From Paramicrosporidium saccamoebae (taxonomy: Eukaryota > Rozellomycota): 64,000 bases of DNA. Position 1 is the stretch's first letter, and every line of letters starts with the position of its first letter. The DNA is taken from positions 1 to 64,000 of the forward strand of contig MTSL01000063.1 in NCBI GenBank assembly GCA_002794465.1. The letters are read 5' to 3'. Positions 49,793 through 60,436 of the stretch are shown piece by piece. A program made the translations under genes and the position numbers. The notes beneath the pieces were generated by a model, which was not told the origin of the DNA, did not search any database, and was given only the letters and a program-made list of their open reading frames with translations.

Positions 49793-51064
49793 TCAACGGA
49801 ACGATTTGGTACGGAGACTAAAGGGGGAAAAGGAGGAAGGCTTCCCATCCGAGTGGGATAGCTTTGGGGACGGACCTTTGGATGAATTTGGATTGAAAAG
49901 AGACCAAAATTTGATGGATTCGTCAGCAGCAGCCGTCGCCACCTGTCGTCCATCAGGTGATAGACACATGTGAAGAATGCGAGAATCGTGGGCGTTGTCG
50001 ATTGCTGCTACAGAGTGTAGATCTCTGCATTGACTGTCAACCTTCCAGATGGCTAAATGGTTCTTACTAAGACCATGTGCAGAGACGAGCTCGCGGGAAG
50101 TCTTTGACCACACGAGCGATGAAACGGGCGAATTTGTGTCCACTTGTTCGATACAATCACCGACTGAGGTGTCCCACAGACGAATGGTTCGATCAAGACT
50201 TCCTCCTCCAGAGGCTAAGACGTTCCCTCTCCATGGACACCAAGAGAGAGCCTTGATGGCAGATCGATGGCCTTCCAATATTGCTGATGGCTGAACTACA
50301 GCCTCTCCCATCGAGTTCCAAACATAAATTCGATTGTCATTGGAGCCTGCAGCCAGCTGTCTTCCATCTGGACTCCAAGCCAACCCACACACCTCGGCCC
50401 CAGTGGCAGTGGCATGTGTTGTGATGAGATGTTTTGCGACACGTACATCGTGAGTCAGTACTGCCCCATTTCTGCTTCCTGTTGAGAGCAAATGCCGATG
50501 CCATCCAAGAGAGCCCACCCGCACTCCTGGACTGGCAACCATTGTACGCAACTTTTTGCTGCGTTCCAAGTCCCAAAGCTGTGCACAGCCGTCCGATGTC
50601 CCTACGGCGATCGATTTTCCATCATGAATCCACGACAACGAAGTCACATGGGCGCCTTCAGAGACGCTCATCAATTCCCTCACGGAGCCATCAGACCCAT
50701 TCCACAGATAAACGGAAGGCCCCAATGCCACTGCAAGCACATTCCTTACACTCCAATCCAACAAGTTCAAATAAAAGTCATCCATCATCCCTGGAGCATC
50801 AAGAACCCGATCAGGACTCGATGGCACATGACGTAGTGTAGACTGCCGCGCTCCGAGCTGACTTTGTCGATGGAGGTGTGAGGTGTAATGACTCAGAGTG
50901 TCTTCAGAGGACCGTGGTGGAGCCATTTGGGAGCGGTTCAAAGTGTCCTCAATGGTTCGAGATGGAGCCAATTTACTTGCTTGGAGTTGCATTGAAAGTA
51001 GGTCTCGGTCCATGGACTCTGTCACCGATATGAAGCGGTCGCTGTTATGTCTCACCAATGTCAT
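49793..51064 (-). CDS. CDC20: CDC20-type APC/C activator WD40 protein
   Basis: One minus-strand exon; the ATG at 51064 gives 423 aa. The frame stays open to 51109, so a short upstream exon is possible. The bridge R-H-V-P-S-S-P-D-R-V-L-D-A-P and D-D-F-Y-L-N-L-L-D-W-S lead into a seven-blade WD40 propeller (DGCAQLWD, LAWSPDGRQLAAGSNDNRIYVW, SLDRTIRLWD, DESIKFW). This fits CDC20 better than CDH1. Two APC/C-binding elements are weak. The C-box reads D-R-F-I-S-V-T instead of D-R-x-I-P-x-R. The tail ends F-R instead of I-R. It normally recruits substrates to the APC/C in mitosis. Confidence 0.88.
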   Translation of the reverse strand: MTLVRHNSDRFISVTESMDRDLLSMQLQASKLAPSRTIEDTLNRSQMAPPRSSEDTLSHYTSHLHRQSQLGARQSTLRHVPSSPDRVLDAPGMMDDFYLNLLDWSVRNVLAVALGPSVYLWNGSDGSVRELMSVSEGAHVTSLSWIHDGKSIAVGTSDGCAQLWDLERSKKLRTMVASPGVRVGSLGWHRHLLSTGSRNGAVLTHDVRVAKHLITTHATATGAEVCGLAWSPDGRQLAAGSNDNRIYVWNSMGEAVVQPSAILEGHRSAIKALSWCPWRGNVLASGGGSLDRTIRLWDTSVGDCIEQVDTNSPVSSLVWSKTSRELVSAHGLSKNHLAIWKVDSQCRDLHSVAAIDNAHDSRILHMCLSPDGRQVATAAADESIKFWSLFNPNSSKGPSPKLSHSDGKPSSFSPFSLRTKSFR

Positions 51065-51260
51065 GGATGGCTCAGTTTTATATTCAAATCCAAAGTTCAA
51101 ATTGCCCAAGTGTCAAGTTGCAACCCAGACAGTCACACCGTCGTACACAGTGACAATCCCCTGTGCCGCCCAACGCCGGAAAACTCCGATAACAAAACAA
51201 TAAATGTTTTTGTTTTAACGTCGTATCACGGCAACGCCAATCCACTGATAGGCTTGCATG

Positions 51261-54200
51261 ATGTCAAGGTCGGGTGGCGTCGAATTTGTTCATCATTACG
51301 CGGCTCGCCAGAACTGTGTATTTCTACTGCAGCATGATGGTCCGTCGCAAATATATCAGCCCCCCCGTCGGCATTTGCTGCAGGCTGCGGTGAGCGTGGC
51401 TGCGAGAGCGTCTAGACAAGGTCTGGTTGTACTCCAGTCTCAGAGGGAGGCATCGGCTGTGATACAACTATTAAGAGAGGTTGGACTGGAATCCCGCGAA
51501 ATAAAGGGGCATTCGGAGATTGTCGAGCTTCGGTCTAGCGTAAATAATGCAAAACGTGTGCCCGTCTTGATTGCATCTTCCAACTGCATCTTGCATCTCT
51601 TCTGTCTCGGACTGGTACGCATGGAAAACTTGGGTTTTATTCTCTTTGACAATCTTACGGGCGCCAACAAGAGTCATCCATACTGTGTTGTCATGGAGGT
51701 ATATACTCCCTTCTGTCTCCTGATCGTGTAGTCGTTTTATGAACCGTTGATTGCACGTCAATTCATGGAGGGAGCGTTTGTGGGAAATGTTCCAAGGATT
51801 CTGGGTTTTGCAGACTGGCCTTTGGTTTATCCGGGAGAAGCATTGCAGGTCAAATTGGGGCGCGTTGGAAAATGGAGCCAGTATCATCGAGTATTTCATT
51901 CAACTGTCCTCCCATTGATTTTGGAGAGCTGCAATCAAAGAAGCGATTGGGTGTCCAAGGAAGAAATTGACGGAATGAGCCGGCAACAGACAATGTTTGG
52001 ACGTTTGCGGTTGATGCTAGTGGATGAAGTGAGTCATGTTAACCATCATGGCGATCCTGCGGATGACACCCAGACTAAGCTGGTTAAGAGCATACTGGAT
52101 GTCATTCACAGCGCCAAGCAGACCGGCAATGTACTAATCATCTACGATGGAGATTTCAAGTTGCTTGTTGATAAATTGAATAACCAAAAGATCAAGTCCC
52201 TTGTTATCAAGGATGAAATAACCTCATTATCTGGCCTGGAAAGGGCCGTCTTGCTTTGTAAATCGGCCAATCTCAAACCCAAAAGTTCAGTCTTGTCTTG
52301 TCCACTCGGCCTTATCATTGTTGTTGATACCGAGCCCAACTTGGTACTAAATTCCCTCCTCTCACCGCTTTCTCACCATGTGGAGACTGTATTTATTAGA
52401 ACAGTAGAAAGCGCATCATTGGCGTCCAGCGATATGGCTTCGTGGATCGGATTGCTGGCAACATCTGCATCGTCTTCGTCAGTTATTTCCAGGGAGCTTT
52501 TGTCATTTTTTGGGAACATGGAAAACTTATCCAAGGCGTCCCGGTTCGTTACTGATTGCTCACAGGTTCATTATAGAGTTCCATCCACGGGGGCGATGCT
52601 GATACCCTCCATCAATGCTGGCCTTCTACTCGCCGTCTGTTCACATCTGTCCCATTCACAAGGCTACTTGTCCATGAGGACCTTTCCTGTTAAGCGAGTG
52701 GATAGCAACGGCGTAGTTCTGGACAAGACGCATTTCTTCATGACTCGCATTAAACTGCCTGCGTGTCTTGCTGGCAAGTATCTTGAACCAGAGCAACTGA
52801 TTGTTCATGGACCGCTCTCTCCTCGTCGATTCACTGCTTACACAATTGCAGCTTTCAAGGCCATCAAGTTAATGCACAATGCCGGAATTTTGGACGACCA
52901 TTTTATCCCCGTGCAAGATCTTCTTAATCAAGCCAGAGTCGAACAAGCTGTGACTGTTGCCATAGACCAGGACAACAGGGAGGAGCTTGAGGAAAGGCTA
53001 CACGAATTAGATGAGCTTCCCAGTAACATGGACCAGCTGATTATCAAAGAAGTTGTCCCGGATGATATTCGCTTTGATGAAGACTGGACAACACTATCCA
53101 AGGCTCTCATTGACAAAGACTCGGATATCAAGATGGATTTCTTTTTACACGTCTACGAATATGAAACGAGACAAGAATGCCAAATCGAGCAGCTAACTAT
53201 GAAGGAGGTCAATTTGCCTTGCGATACGCTCATTCATTTAACTGATGCCAACTTTTTCTCTTCGAATGGCAATCATTCCATTGGCATTTTACTGAAGAAG
53301 CCACTGGAAGGATTGAGAGGAATAAGAGTCCCCATAACCGGAAGCATTGCAATGCTAGGTTCCTTAAAGTGCGTGGGAAAGGTCAGTCTGACCAAGACGC
53401 AAATTGACCAAGTTGTCGAGTTTCAGGCGTTCCTCTTCGGGGCCATCAACACCCGTCCTATAGTTCCAAGAGACGAGGACGACGAAGATGCATTTATAAA
53501 GACTGAAATTCCCGCAGACAAAAAAGTGGCGTACTTGTCTGTATTTGTAACAAAGCAGCGACCATCTGAGATGAAAACGGTTTTCGATACTGCTTCCTCG
53601 CTGAAAAAGTACCAAGAGTTTGTGACCAGGTACCAAGATTCTCGAGACATGGCTCAATTGAATGGCGAGACCGATCAAACATTGAACTGGAGTGTAGACT
53701 GGGATTTGATAGCAAAGACTGTAGATCACACTAATTATCGTTCGCTGGAGGAGTTTGCTGAAGAGGTTAGCACATTTTCAAGCGATCCCCTTGGCCCTCT
53801 AGGCTCTTTAAAGGCCCCCGTAATCCATACTTTTCCTGACAAGCCGCCGTTGAGCATTGACTACTTTCTCTATTCTCTCCGCCGCGCCATTGTCTATGCT
53901 CCTCATAATGGCCTATTCTATCGTGTAAGTAGATGGCACAACAACTTGACACCAAACTCTCCATTTGAAAGCAAGACATTTGCAGAGTGCAAGTCATATG
54001 CCGACTACCATCGTCTCCGGTACGGCTTGGAAATTGAAGATTGCGGAAAGAAGGGAATGGCTGAGGTCAAGAGAATTGAAAACTTTATGGATATTAACCT
54101 CTGGATCTCGAGCAATGCAGTCATAAAGGCCAAGAATCGAAAGAATGAAGGGTTCAAGTCGTTGGTGATTCCTGCTCTAGTCAAAGTCTGTCCTGTTCCA

Positions 54201-55862
54201 TACGCCCATCTCCGATTTGCCATGCTGCTTCCCAAAATAATATTTGACGTGGAGCGACAGCTTACTGCAATCCAATGCTATCAGGACAAATTTTTCCGCT
54301 TGAAACCTTTGTGGCCACCAAAATCTTTAATGGTAGAGGCGCTTACTGGTCCTAGCTCGGCAGTAAAATATGACTACGAGAGGCTGGAGATTTTGGGTGA
54401 TTCGGTTCTTAAGCTCTTTACCACAATCGACATATTTATGAGCAATCGTAATCAGGGAGAGGGGAAGCTGTCGAGACTCAGACAAGAGAGGATATCCAAC
54501 TTCAATCTCTTTCTCCTGGCCAGTCGACTCTCCATATCATTTTATGCCCGGCTGGCACCGTTTGTCGCAAAGATATTCTCTCCTCCCGACATCCTGCAGC
54601 TTTTAAATGTTCCTGTGCTTGAAAAGAAATGGCCCTACCTTGATCTCTTGTTCGATGATGGGGTATACAAATGGATGTCAATTCAAGAGTTAGACACTAG
54701 GAGTGATCGTCGCTTTGCCCTGTTCCACTTGTATCCTGACGGCACTCTGATTGACACCCAACAAAACGCACAAGATCCTACGCAGCTTCGGTTCAAGAAG
54801 AAAGTTGAACTCGCTGTAGTGAGTCGCTACGGCCACTCGGTCCCTGCAAAGTGCCTGGCAGATACTATGGAAGCACTGATTGCTTCGTTCTATTTGGGTC
54901 CGGGGGGACTGAGCGGTGCGTTGGAGTTTCTGATTGAAGTTGGGCTTTGTTCCGAAGACACTAGAAGTTTGAGAAATTTAGATGTTCTTAAAATCGCTGG
55001 ACACTTGGATGAGCAAGGCGTTACCATTGCGGATGGCAGACTCGCCATTGTTACTGCCGAGCCAAGCGCTGTTGGAGAAAATCTTGCTGTCAACAGTGAG
55101 GCCGACTTTCAATACGCAGAGTTGGAGGAAATCCTTGGCTACAAATTTAAACATCGCCGGCTTTTGTTCTTGGCCTGTACTCACAGTTCAGTTGATCTGA
55201 CCCATTCTTATGAACGGCTTGAATGGCTTGGAGATGCTGCATTAGATTGGATAGTGATAAAGTACTACTGGGAGGGATTTAAAGATGAAGCCTGGATGAC
55301 GCCCGAACGTATTACCCAATGTCGACAGACTGCCGTGTGCAACGAAGCATTTGCCCGTATTGCTGTGCATCACGGATTGCAAAAGTACTTGAGGATTACT
55401 ACGCCTTCTCTACAGATGGAGATTGACCTATTCACAAGTGCCTACCATGGATCAGAGGAGAACGAACGCAGCCTGCCTCCCGCTCCAAAGATCCTTGGTG
55501 ACTTGTTCGAATCAATTGCCGGCGCAGTACTTCTTGACTGTCATTTTAACATGGAAACGGTCGGAAGTGTATTTGTCCCTCTGCTGGAATTCTTCCTCGA
55601 TGCCCACGCAGACCCGTACAATCTTCCCGATAATCCATTACACGATTTCTGGCACGACATGCGGATTTCTGGCAACTCTTCACATGTTGAATTTAGCTAT
55701 GAGGTGGCATCGACGATTGTGTGCCGCATTTTGGTGAGGGGGAGGGTGGTTGCAGAAGCTGCTGGTCCCACGCGAGCCTTTGCAAGGACAAATGCAGCCC
55801 GCCTTGCAGTGGAGTACATTCGCACTCGAGGCTGGCGTGACTTTTGTCCTGTAACATGGTAA
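51261..55862 (+). CDS. Dicer-like ribonuclease III with degenerate helicase
   Basis: Two exons, 51261-51698 and 51732-55862 (33-nt intron), give about 1,522 aa. An ATG also lies at 51258. Residues 20-430 follow the order of a Dicer helicase (LVVLQSQREASAVIQ, VLIASSNCIL, HPYCVVMESFYEP). The P-loop is replaced (Q-H-D-G-P-S-Q) and the DECH box reads D-N-L-T. The DUF283 dimerisation domain (about 450-540), platform and PAZ (about 845-1000; Y-R-V..S-P-F, L-V-I-P-A-L) follow. RNase IIIa (YERLEILGDSVLK near 1028; ADTMEALIAS) and RNase IIIb (YERLEWLGDAALD near 1307; GDLFESIAGA) keep all acidic metal ligands. A dsRBD ends the protein. It should dice dsRNA without ATP. Confidence 0.9.
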
Positions 55863-55902
55863 AATGAGTCATTTTTGGGAATTGTGAGATTTGTAATAGA
55901 AA

Positions 55903-56100
55903 CCCTGTTGATGGATGTAGACATGAAAAGTTTCCTTGCAACCACCCTGTTGATGGGTGTAGACATGAAAAATTCTCTTATAACAGGTCCTCGGTCCATC
56001 AATGTAATCTCTCACGACAGACCCAATCCACCGGTATAATCTCTCACGATAGACCCAATCTACCGGTATAATCTCCCACGACAGACCTTCTAGTCCATCA
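55903..56100 (+). repeat. Two families of short direct repeats
   Basis: ACCCTGTTGATGG(A/G)TGTAGACATGAAAA occurs twice (about 55903 and 55946). Then AATCTC(T/C)CACGA(C/T)AGACC with CCAATC(C/T)ACCGGTAT occurs two to three times between 56008 and 56090. They fill most of the 370-bp spacer between Dicer and the first secreted paralogue. Related TCTCACGAT and TATTGTGAGATTT words return at 60300-60430. Confidence 0.75.
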
Positions 56101-56232
56101 ATAGCACCTCTCACAACGGGCTTTTTGGCTCATTAATATACTGTCTCATATTACACGCTACTGATGCTAGCGGAAAGTGGCGGAGCAGCGCAATAAAGCT
56201 AAAACGTGGATATTCGCTCTATCCATCCGTTG

Positions 56233-57822
56233 ATGGACATGAAGCTTTGTTTGTTCCTCGTCTTGGCTCTTTGGACAGCATTGAGTAAGTCGCTGATAAT
56301 TTCATTTAGTCCGTACATTCTTACCAAAACACATGGTGCAACAGTCGTCGACTATATATTTAATACTTTTCTGATCGACCAGCAGAATATCCAAGTTGTG
56401 GCAAGATTGCTAACGTATTCCGAATACAATTTCCCGGAGCATTTCCAGCATCATGGAGAATCTGAGGAGCGCATGGCGGAATTGCAAAGTTTCATCGAGG
56501 ACCAGCAACTCCATGGAAGCATCTTTTCGGTCCAAAAACTATTCATGAATCCTAAACTTGCGTATGCCATGTTTACGCACGAACGACTATCCTACAATTT
56601 CAACTTGGTCGGAGATGTTTGCTTGCAGTCCAGCAACTATTATGTCTTTTCAGATCCTCACTTGCAGCGGCAATTCCTTACCCAGGCGATCCCCCGGATC
56701 AGCCAGCTTCATAATACTCGGATTTTTCAGGATCATATTAGTCTTGGCAGCAAAGAGGATGTGGCATGGCTATTCGGTGCCCTCGAGCCACACATGACGC
56801 CAATTCTATTGGAAATATTCCTTGGCAAACAGGGTTGGATTTGCGACGAGTTTGTCCCATTTATGAACCCATTGCACAAGAACGATAACGCACGGCATAT
56901 GAGGCGATTAATGGTCGTCTTGACACTGATAAGGGTTAGGAGATTTTATGGAATCGCCTATGAGCAGAAATTAGTACACGATTTGTGGGCTACTCTTTGC
57001 GACTCGGACGCAAACATTGACTCCAAACCATTTCAGATGACGGCATCCGGTGCAGAGAAGATGTATGAAAAGACTTTGGCTGCTGTAGTGCAGACTGAAA
57101 ATAGCAGCTATTGGTGCATCCTAGCCGCTTTGCTGCTACAAATGTATGAGATCAAAGGCATCGATAATGATTTGCTAGCTGCTCACGCCGGCAGTCTTCT
57201 TTCCAATGTTCGGTTTCTGTCGCCCTACTATTCGCAACAACTCATTACAAAGTTATCTTCCCGGTCCAAAGTTGTGCAGACGTTCGACGCTATACCCCTT
57301 TCACATCGACCAGCATTTATTCTCCCGTTACCCGACAAAGTGCGGCGGTGGCGGTACTGTGGTCCCTTTAGCATGCTCAGCAAAAACGTTGAATTGAACA
57401 GCGACAGTATATTTGAAGACATTATCGAGTTTGTGTTTCGTTTCAGGATAATTCCCTTGAATATGTGGATTTACGATGCAAAGGACGGCACTTTTCAACA
57501 CGTCTCCGAACTGGCAATTCGAAAGGCTGAGCAAATCCTCGAAGCGAGAGCGCTCAATTTAGCTGGTATTAATGGCCTAAATACCATGAGAACCATTTTC
57601 ATGGCATGGGCGTTTCTCCTAATGGACCGACAGACTATGGATTTATCCTGTATGTTTGTAGCATCGGATGTCACATGGCAAGATTTTTATGAACGAATAG
57701 CCTGCACTTATGACTGTGACGTTTCCGAGGTTCTGGAAATGTGGGGAATATCTTCTCACTTTACCCTCCATGAATTGAGATCCCTGATAGATCAGTCCTA
57801 CCAGGCTGGAACTAACAGTTAA
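56233..57822 (+). CDS. Secreted-family paralogue 1, unknown function
   Basis: A single exon of 529 aa from 56233; an ATG two codons later (56239) is equally likely. The N-terminal K-L-C-L-F-L-V-L-A-L-W-T-A-L-S is a classical signal peptide. There is no second membrane span or known domain. The body is helix-rich and shares ordered blocks with three neighbours: HGSIFSVQKLFMNPKLAYAMF near 95, DVAWLFGALEPHMTP near 180, LPLPDKVRRWRYCGPFSML near 370, FTLHELRSLI at the end. No enzyme motif is visible. It is secreted or luminal by inference. In a parasite such an expanding family would be an effector candidate, but nothing here proves that. Confidence 0.8.
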   Translation: MDMKLCLFLVLALWTALSKSLIISFSPYILTKTHGATVVDYIFNTFLIDQQNIQVVARLLTYSEYNFPEHFQHHGESEERMAELQSFIEDQQLHGSIFSVQKLFMNPKLAYAMFTHERLSYNFNLVGDVCLQSSNYYVFSDPHLQRQFLTQAIPRISQLHNTRIFQDHISLGSKEDVAWLFGALEPHMTPILLEIFLGKQGWICDEFVPFMNPLHKNDNARHMRRLMVVLTLIRVRRFYGIAYEQKLVHDLWATLCDSDANIDSKPFQMTASGAEKMYEKTLAAVVQTENSSYWCILAALLLQMYEIKGIDNDLLAAHAGSLLSNVRFLSPYYSQQLITKLSSRSKVVQTFDAIPLSHRPAFILPLPDKVRRWRYCGPFSMLSKNVELNSDSIFEDIIEFVFRFRIIPLNMWIYDAKDGTFQHVSELAIRKAEQILEARALNLAGINGLNTMRTIFMAWAFLLMDRQTMDLSCMFVASDVTWQDFYERIACTYDCDVSEVLEMWGISSHFTLHELRSLIDQSYQAGTNS

Positions 57823-57889
57823 GTTGCCCTATTAACCTTGGTGTATTCTTTGTTAATCTTGTGTGACGTAATAGAATAATAAGCCAGGC

Positions 57890-57985
57890 CATTTTTGAGT
57901 GATATGTGATATTTAAGATGAGATGTGAGACATAAAATGTGAAATGTGGAATGTGTGATGCATGATGTGTAATATGTTATGTGGT
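57890..57985 (+). repeat. Degenerate ATGTGA-type simple repeat
   Basis: Words GATATGTGA, GAGATGTGAGA, AAATGTGAA, AATGTGTGATG and ATGATGTGTAA follow one another between paralogues 1 and 2. The spacer holds no other recognisable element. Confidence 0.8.
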
Positions 57986-58105
57986 AAGGCAGTTTACCAA
58001 GTTCACGGGGGCGATGCCGTTATTCGGAATCCTAGCTGGACAAAAGGCCTCATCCTACAAAAATAGCTCACGATAAGAGTTCCTTGACCCACCATACATC
58101 ACCAT

Positions 58106-59629
58106 TTATAGATGGCTCTTATTAGTATCAATTAGTTGCCGTAGTTCCCCCAAAGTAAAAAACGGCATCAATCGCCATTTAAGAAACTTTCCTAATAGAT
58201 CCAATTCGGGAATCTTGGGGCCAACACGTTCAAAGAAATCAACCCATTCGCTGTCCTTTTCAAAGAAAAACTCAAAGTCTAATTTTCGTCTCAACAGAAT
58301 CAGATATGGTATTGCTGCCACTATCAGCTCCACATGTTGTTCTAAATATGGTAATGTGAACGGATTCGCCCGCAATCTGAGGCTAGCGTGGCCTATTAGA
58401 ATTTCCGAGATGTGCCTCTCGCTGCGTTCGTCTTTTTCGTCTATCACGTATAGAGTTAAATTCAGTGGGAAGAATTTGGCCGAGAGCGCCTTTGAGAATT
58501 CTGCAGCTTCATCAGTCCAAGAACAATGCGACTTTCGGATCATTGATAACGGCCCAAGCTTGATCCACTCCGAGCGACGCTCCTCCAATGGCCGTGCGCC
58601 TAATGGCAAATAAATACTGTCGAGTCCCCAAGGGTTCTGCGCTACATTCACAAATTCTGAGAATGCCTCCAATGTTTGTTTAATCGCGTATGGACTCTGT
58701 ATATTTCGGGTATTGGTGATGAAAAAGTCTAGTTTCCCTACATATTTGACGGGAGTACGTCTGAGGAGCAATCCAAATACCGACCAAAATGTCACATCTG
58801 TTCTTTCAGAAGCCATATCTTGCAATAAAGCAGCCTTATCCTCCCAGAATGTCTCTCCATTATTGTACTGCAGCGTCTTCCGCGCTAATCGAAAAAGTCT
58901 ACATTGAATCGAGAAAGTCTTGGGATGGCCCTTTGTCAATCGTCCCGTCGCGTCGCTATAGGATTTTTCCAACGTCAGCAAGACGTACAAATTCCTCACC
59001 ATCCAATCTTGGCCGTCTTTGTCCATGTAGGAGGCGATCAGGTCATAGCAGTCGGAACGGATGTATAACTCTAGCAGCTCTGGTGTCAAATTGTTCGGCA
59101 AGAGTAAAGCAAATAGCCAGTCAAGGGACACTTTGTCTGCTCGTTTCCATGATTCAAATGGTCTAGGTGACGTTATCCTTGTGAGCTGCCCAGCTGCCCT
59201 TTTCCAAATATTCTCCCACATTTTCTGGTTGTCTCTGTAATCTGTAAACAGCGGGCCCGAACGTGTCATCAGATTGACATTAAGGAGGCGTTGAGTGGTG
59301 AAGAATGCGGCCGCCATGGTCGGATTTTGTAAGAGCTTGGGATAGCTGAACAGCCTTGAGTGAACAGATTCTTCCGTGTCCAATGCCAGTAAGCCATCAA
59401 TTCTGGACAGTGACTCTGCACGAGTATTGTATATTCCGTAAAATGCAAACTCGGAATAATCGAGGAGTGCCACTACCTTGAGGACGTTCTCTAGCTCAAG
59501 ACTAAAGTTCCATAGAATGGCCTCGGAAACCGATAGACCGTGCTGCAAAAGAAGCTTTCGTGGCGTAAAATTTACCAAAACTCCTGTCACAAGACGACGC
59601 ACGAGAAGCAGAAATATCACAAGGATCAT
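58106..59629 (-). CDS. Secreted-family paralogue 2, unknown function
   Basis: A single minus-strand exon of 507 aa. A signal peptide I-L-V-I-F-L-L-L-V-R-R-L-V is followed by V-N-F-T-P-R. Shared blocks with paralogue 1 are SVHSRLFSYPKLLQNPTMAAAFF, VSLDWLFALLLPNNLTPELLELY, LPLGARPLEERRSEWIKLGPLSMI and FFTLGELRQLI. It is convergent with paralogue 1 and co-oriented with 3 and 4. Amino-acid identity between copies is low, so the duplications are old or the genes evolve fast. Confidence 0.8.
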   Translation of the reverse strand: MILVIFLLLVRRLVTGVLVNFTPRKLLLQHGLSVSEAILWNFSLELENVLKVVALLDYSEFAFYGIYNTRAESLSRIDGLLALDTEESVHSRLFSYPKLLQNPTMAAAFFTTQRLLNVNLMTRSGPLFTDYRDNQKMWENIWKRAAGQLTRITSPRPFESWKRADKVSLDWLFALLLPNNLTPELLELYIRSDCYDLIASYMDKDGQDWMVRNLYVLLTLEKSYSDATGRLTKGHPKTFSIQCRLFRLARKTLQYNNGETFWEDKAALLQDMASERTDVTFWSVFGLLLRRTPVKYVGKLDFFITNTRNIQSPYAIKQTLEAFSEFVNVAQNPWGLDSIYLPLGARPLEERRSEWIKLGPLSMIRKSHCSWTDEAAEFSKALSAKFFPLNLTLYVIDEKDERSERHISEILIGHASLRLRANPFTLPYLEQHVELIVAAIPYLILLRRKLDFEFFFEKDSEWVDFFERVGPKIPELDLLGKFLKWRLMPFFTLGELRQLIDTNKSHL

Positions 59630-60436
59630 GTGCGCTGGACTGAGGAGCGGTCGATTTGATTTTTCATTTGTTGCATTAGGATAATTGCGCTTCTATGCAT
59701 GTCGGGAAGGTTGGTAAACGATCAGTCAAGGGTTTCAGAAAGACCTCTATGTTTCCAACCTCGCAAGCATCAATTTAATTTTAGCGAATCGATTAAAGAC
59801 TGTTGCTATTACGCTCTTGAATCTAGGGCCTCAGAGCGTTTTGTCAGCCCCCAACTACGAAACTCTTCCCTCCAATGTGGGCCACCATCAAAGAAATCCA
59901 CCCCATGTCTCGCACAACTTTAAACCGATCAGCATTCAAGCTCGTCCCGTACAGCATGGCAACCAGGGTAGGGACAGCGCCAGATCATTGCCGGGGTATG
60001 GCTTTCTTATTGAGTGCGATAGCGAACCTGGAGCTGCTCCTGCAACCCTATCGTGAAGCGGTGGGCTTGTGGATGTTGGCCAGAGGAAAGGGAATACGGA
60101 AGGACCGCGATTCTAGTGAGGAACACGGCCGATCTAGGCCGGTTGCGTGTCACAGCTATGTAGTCGGAAAACGTCTTTCGAGGTCATCGGGTTAATCACT
60201 GCTAAATCCATGAAAGATATAAGCTGACACGATTTCAGCATTCTGATGGTCCCTACCATTATTCGAGAAAAAGGAGACCCCTAGTACTCTTTGTGTCTTA
60301 GCAAGAGATTCTGATATTGTGAGATTTATTAAGCGTTTTCTAATACTGTGAGATTTGAGTAAAGACCCTTTTTATCCACACCCCTGGCCCGTAGCTATAT
60401 TCTCTCACGATCCTACAGTCCCATAATCTCACAACC
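59630..60436 (+). other. Spacer with overlapping open frames of unknown status
   Basis: Plus-strand frames at 59699-59923, 59817-60056 and 59875-60195 overlap. The last (106 aa; C-R-G-M-A-F-L-L-S-A-I-A-N-L-E-L-L-L) has protein-like composition with one hydrophobic stretch. A spliced gene or the remnant of one is possible. No exon chain, family or start could be settled. From 60300 to 60436 there are repeated TGTGAGATTT and CTCACGAT words. Confidence 0.35.
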
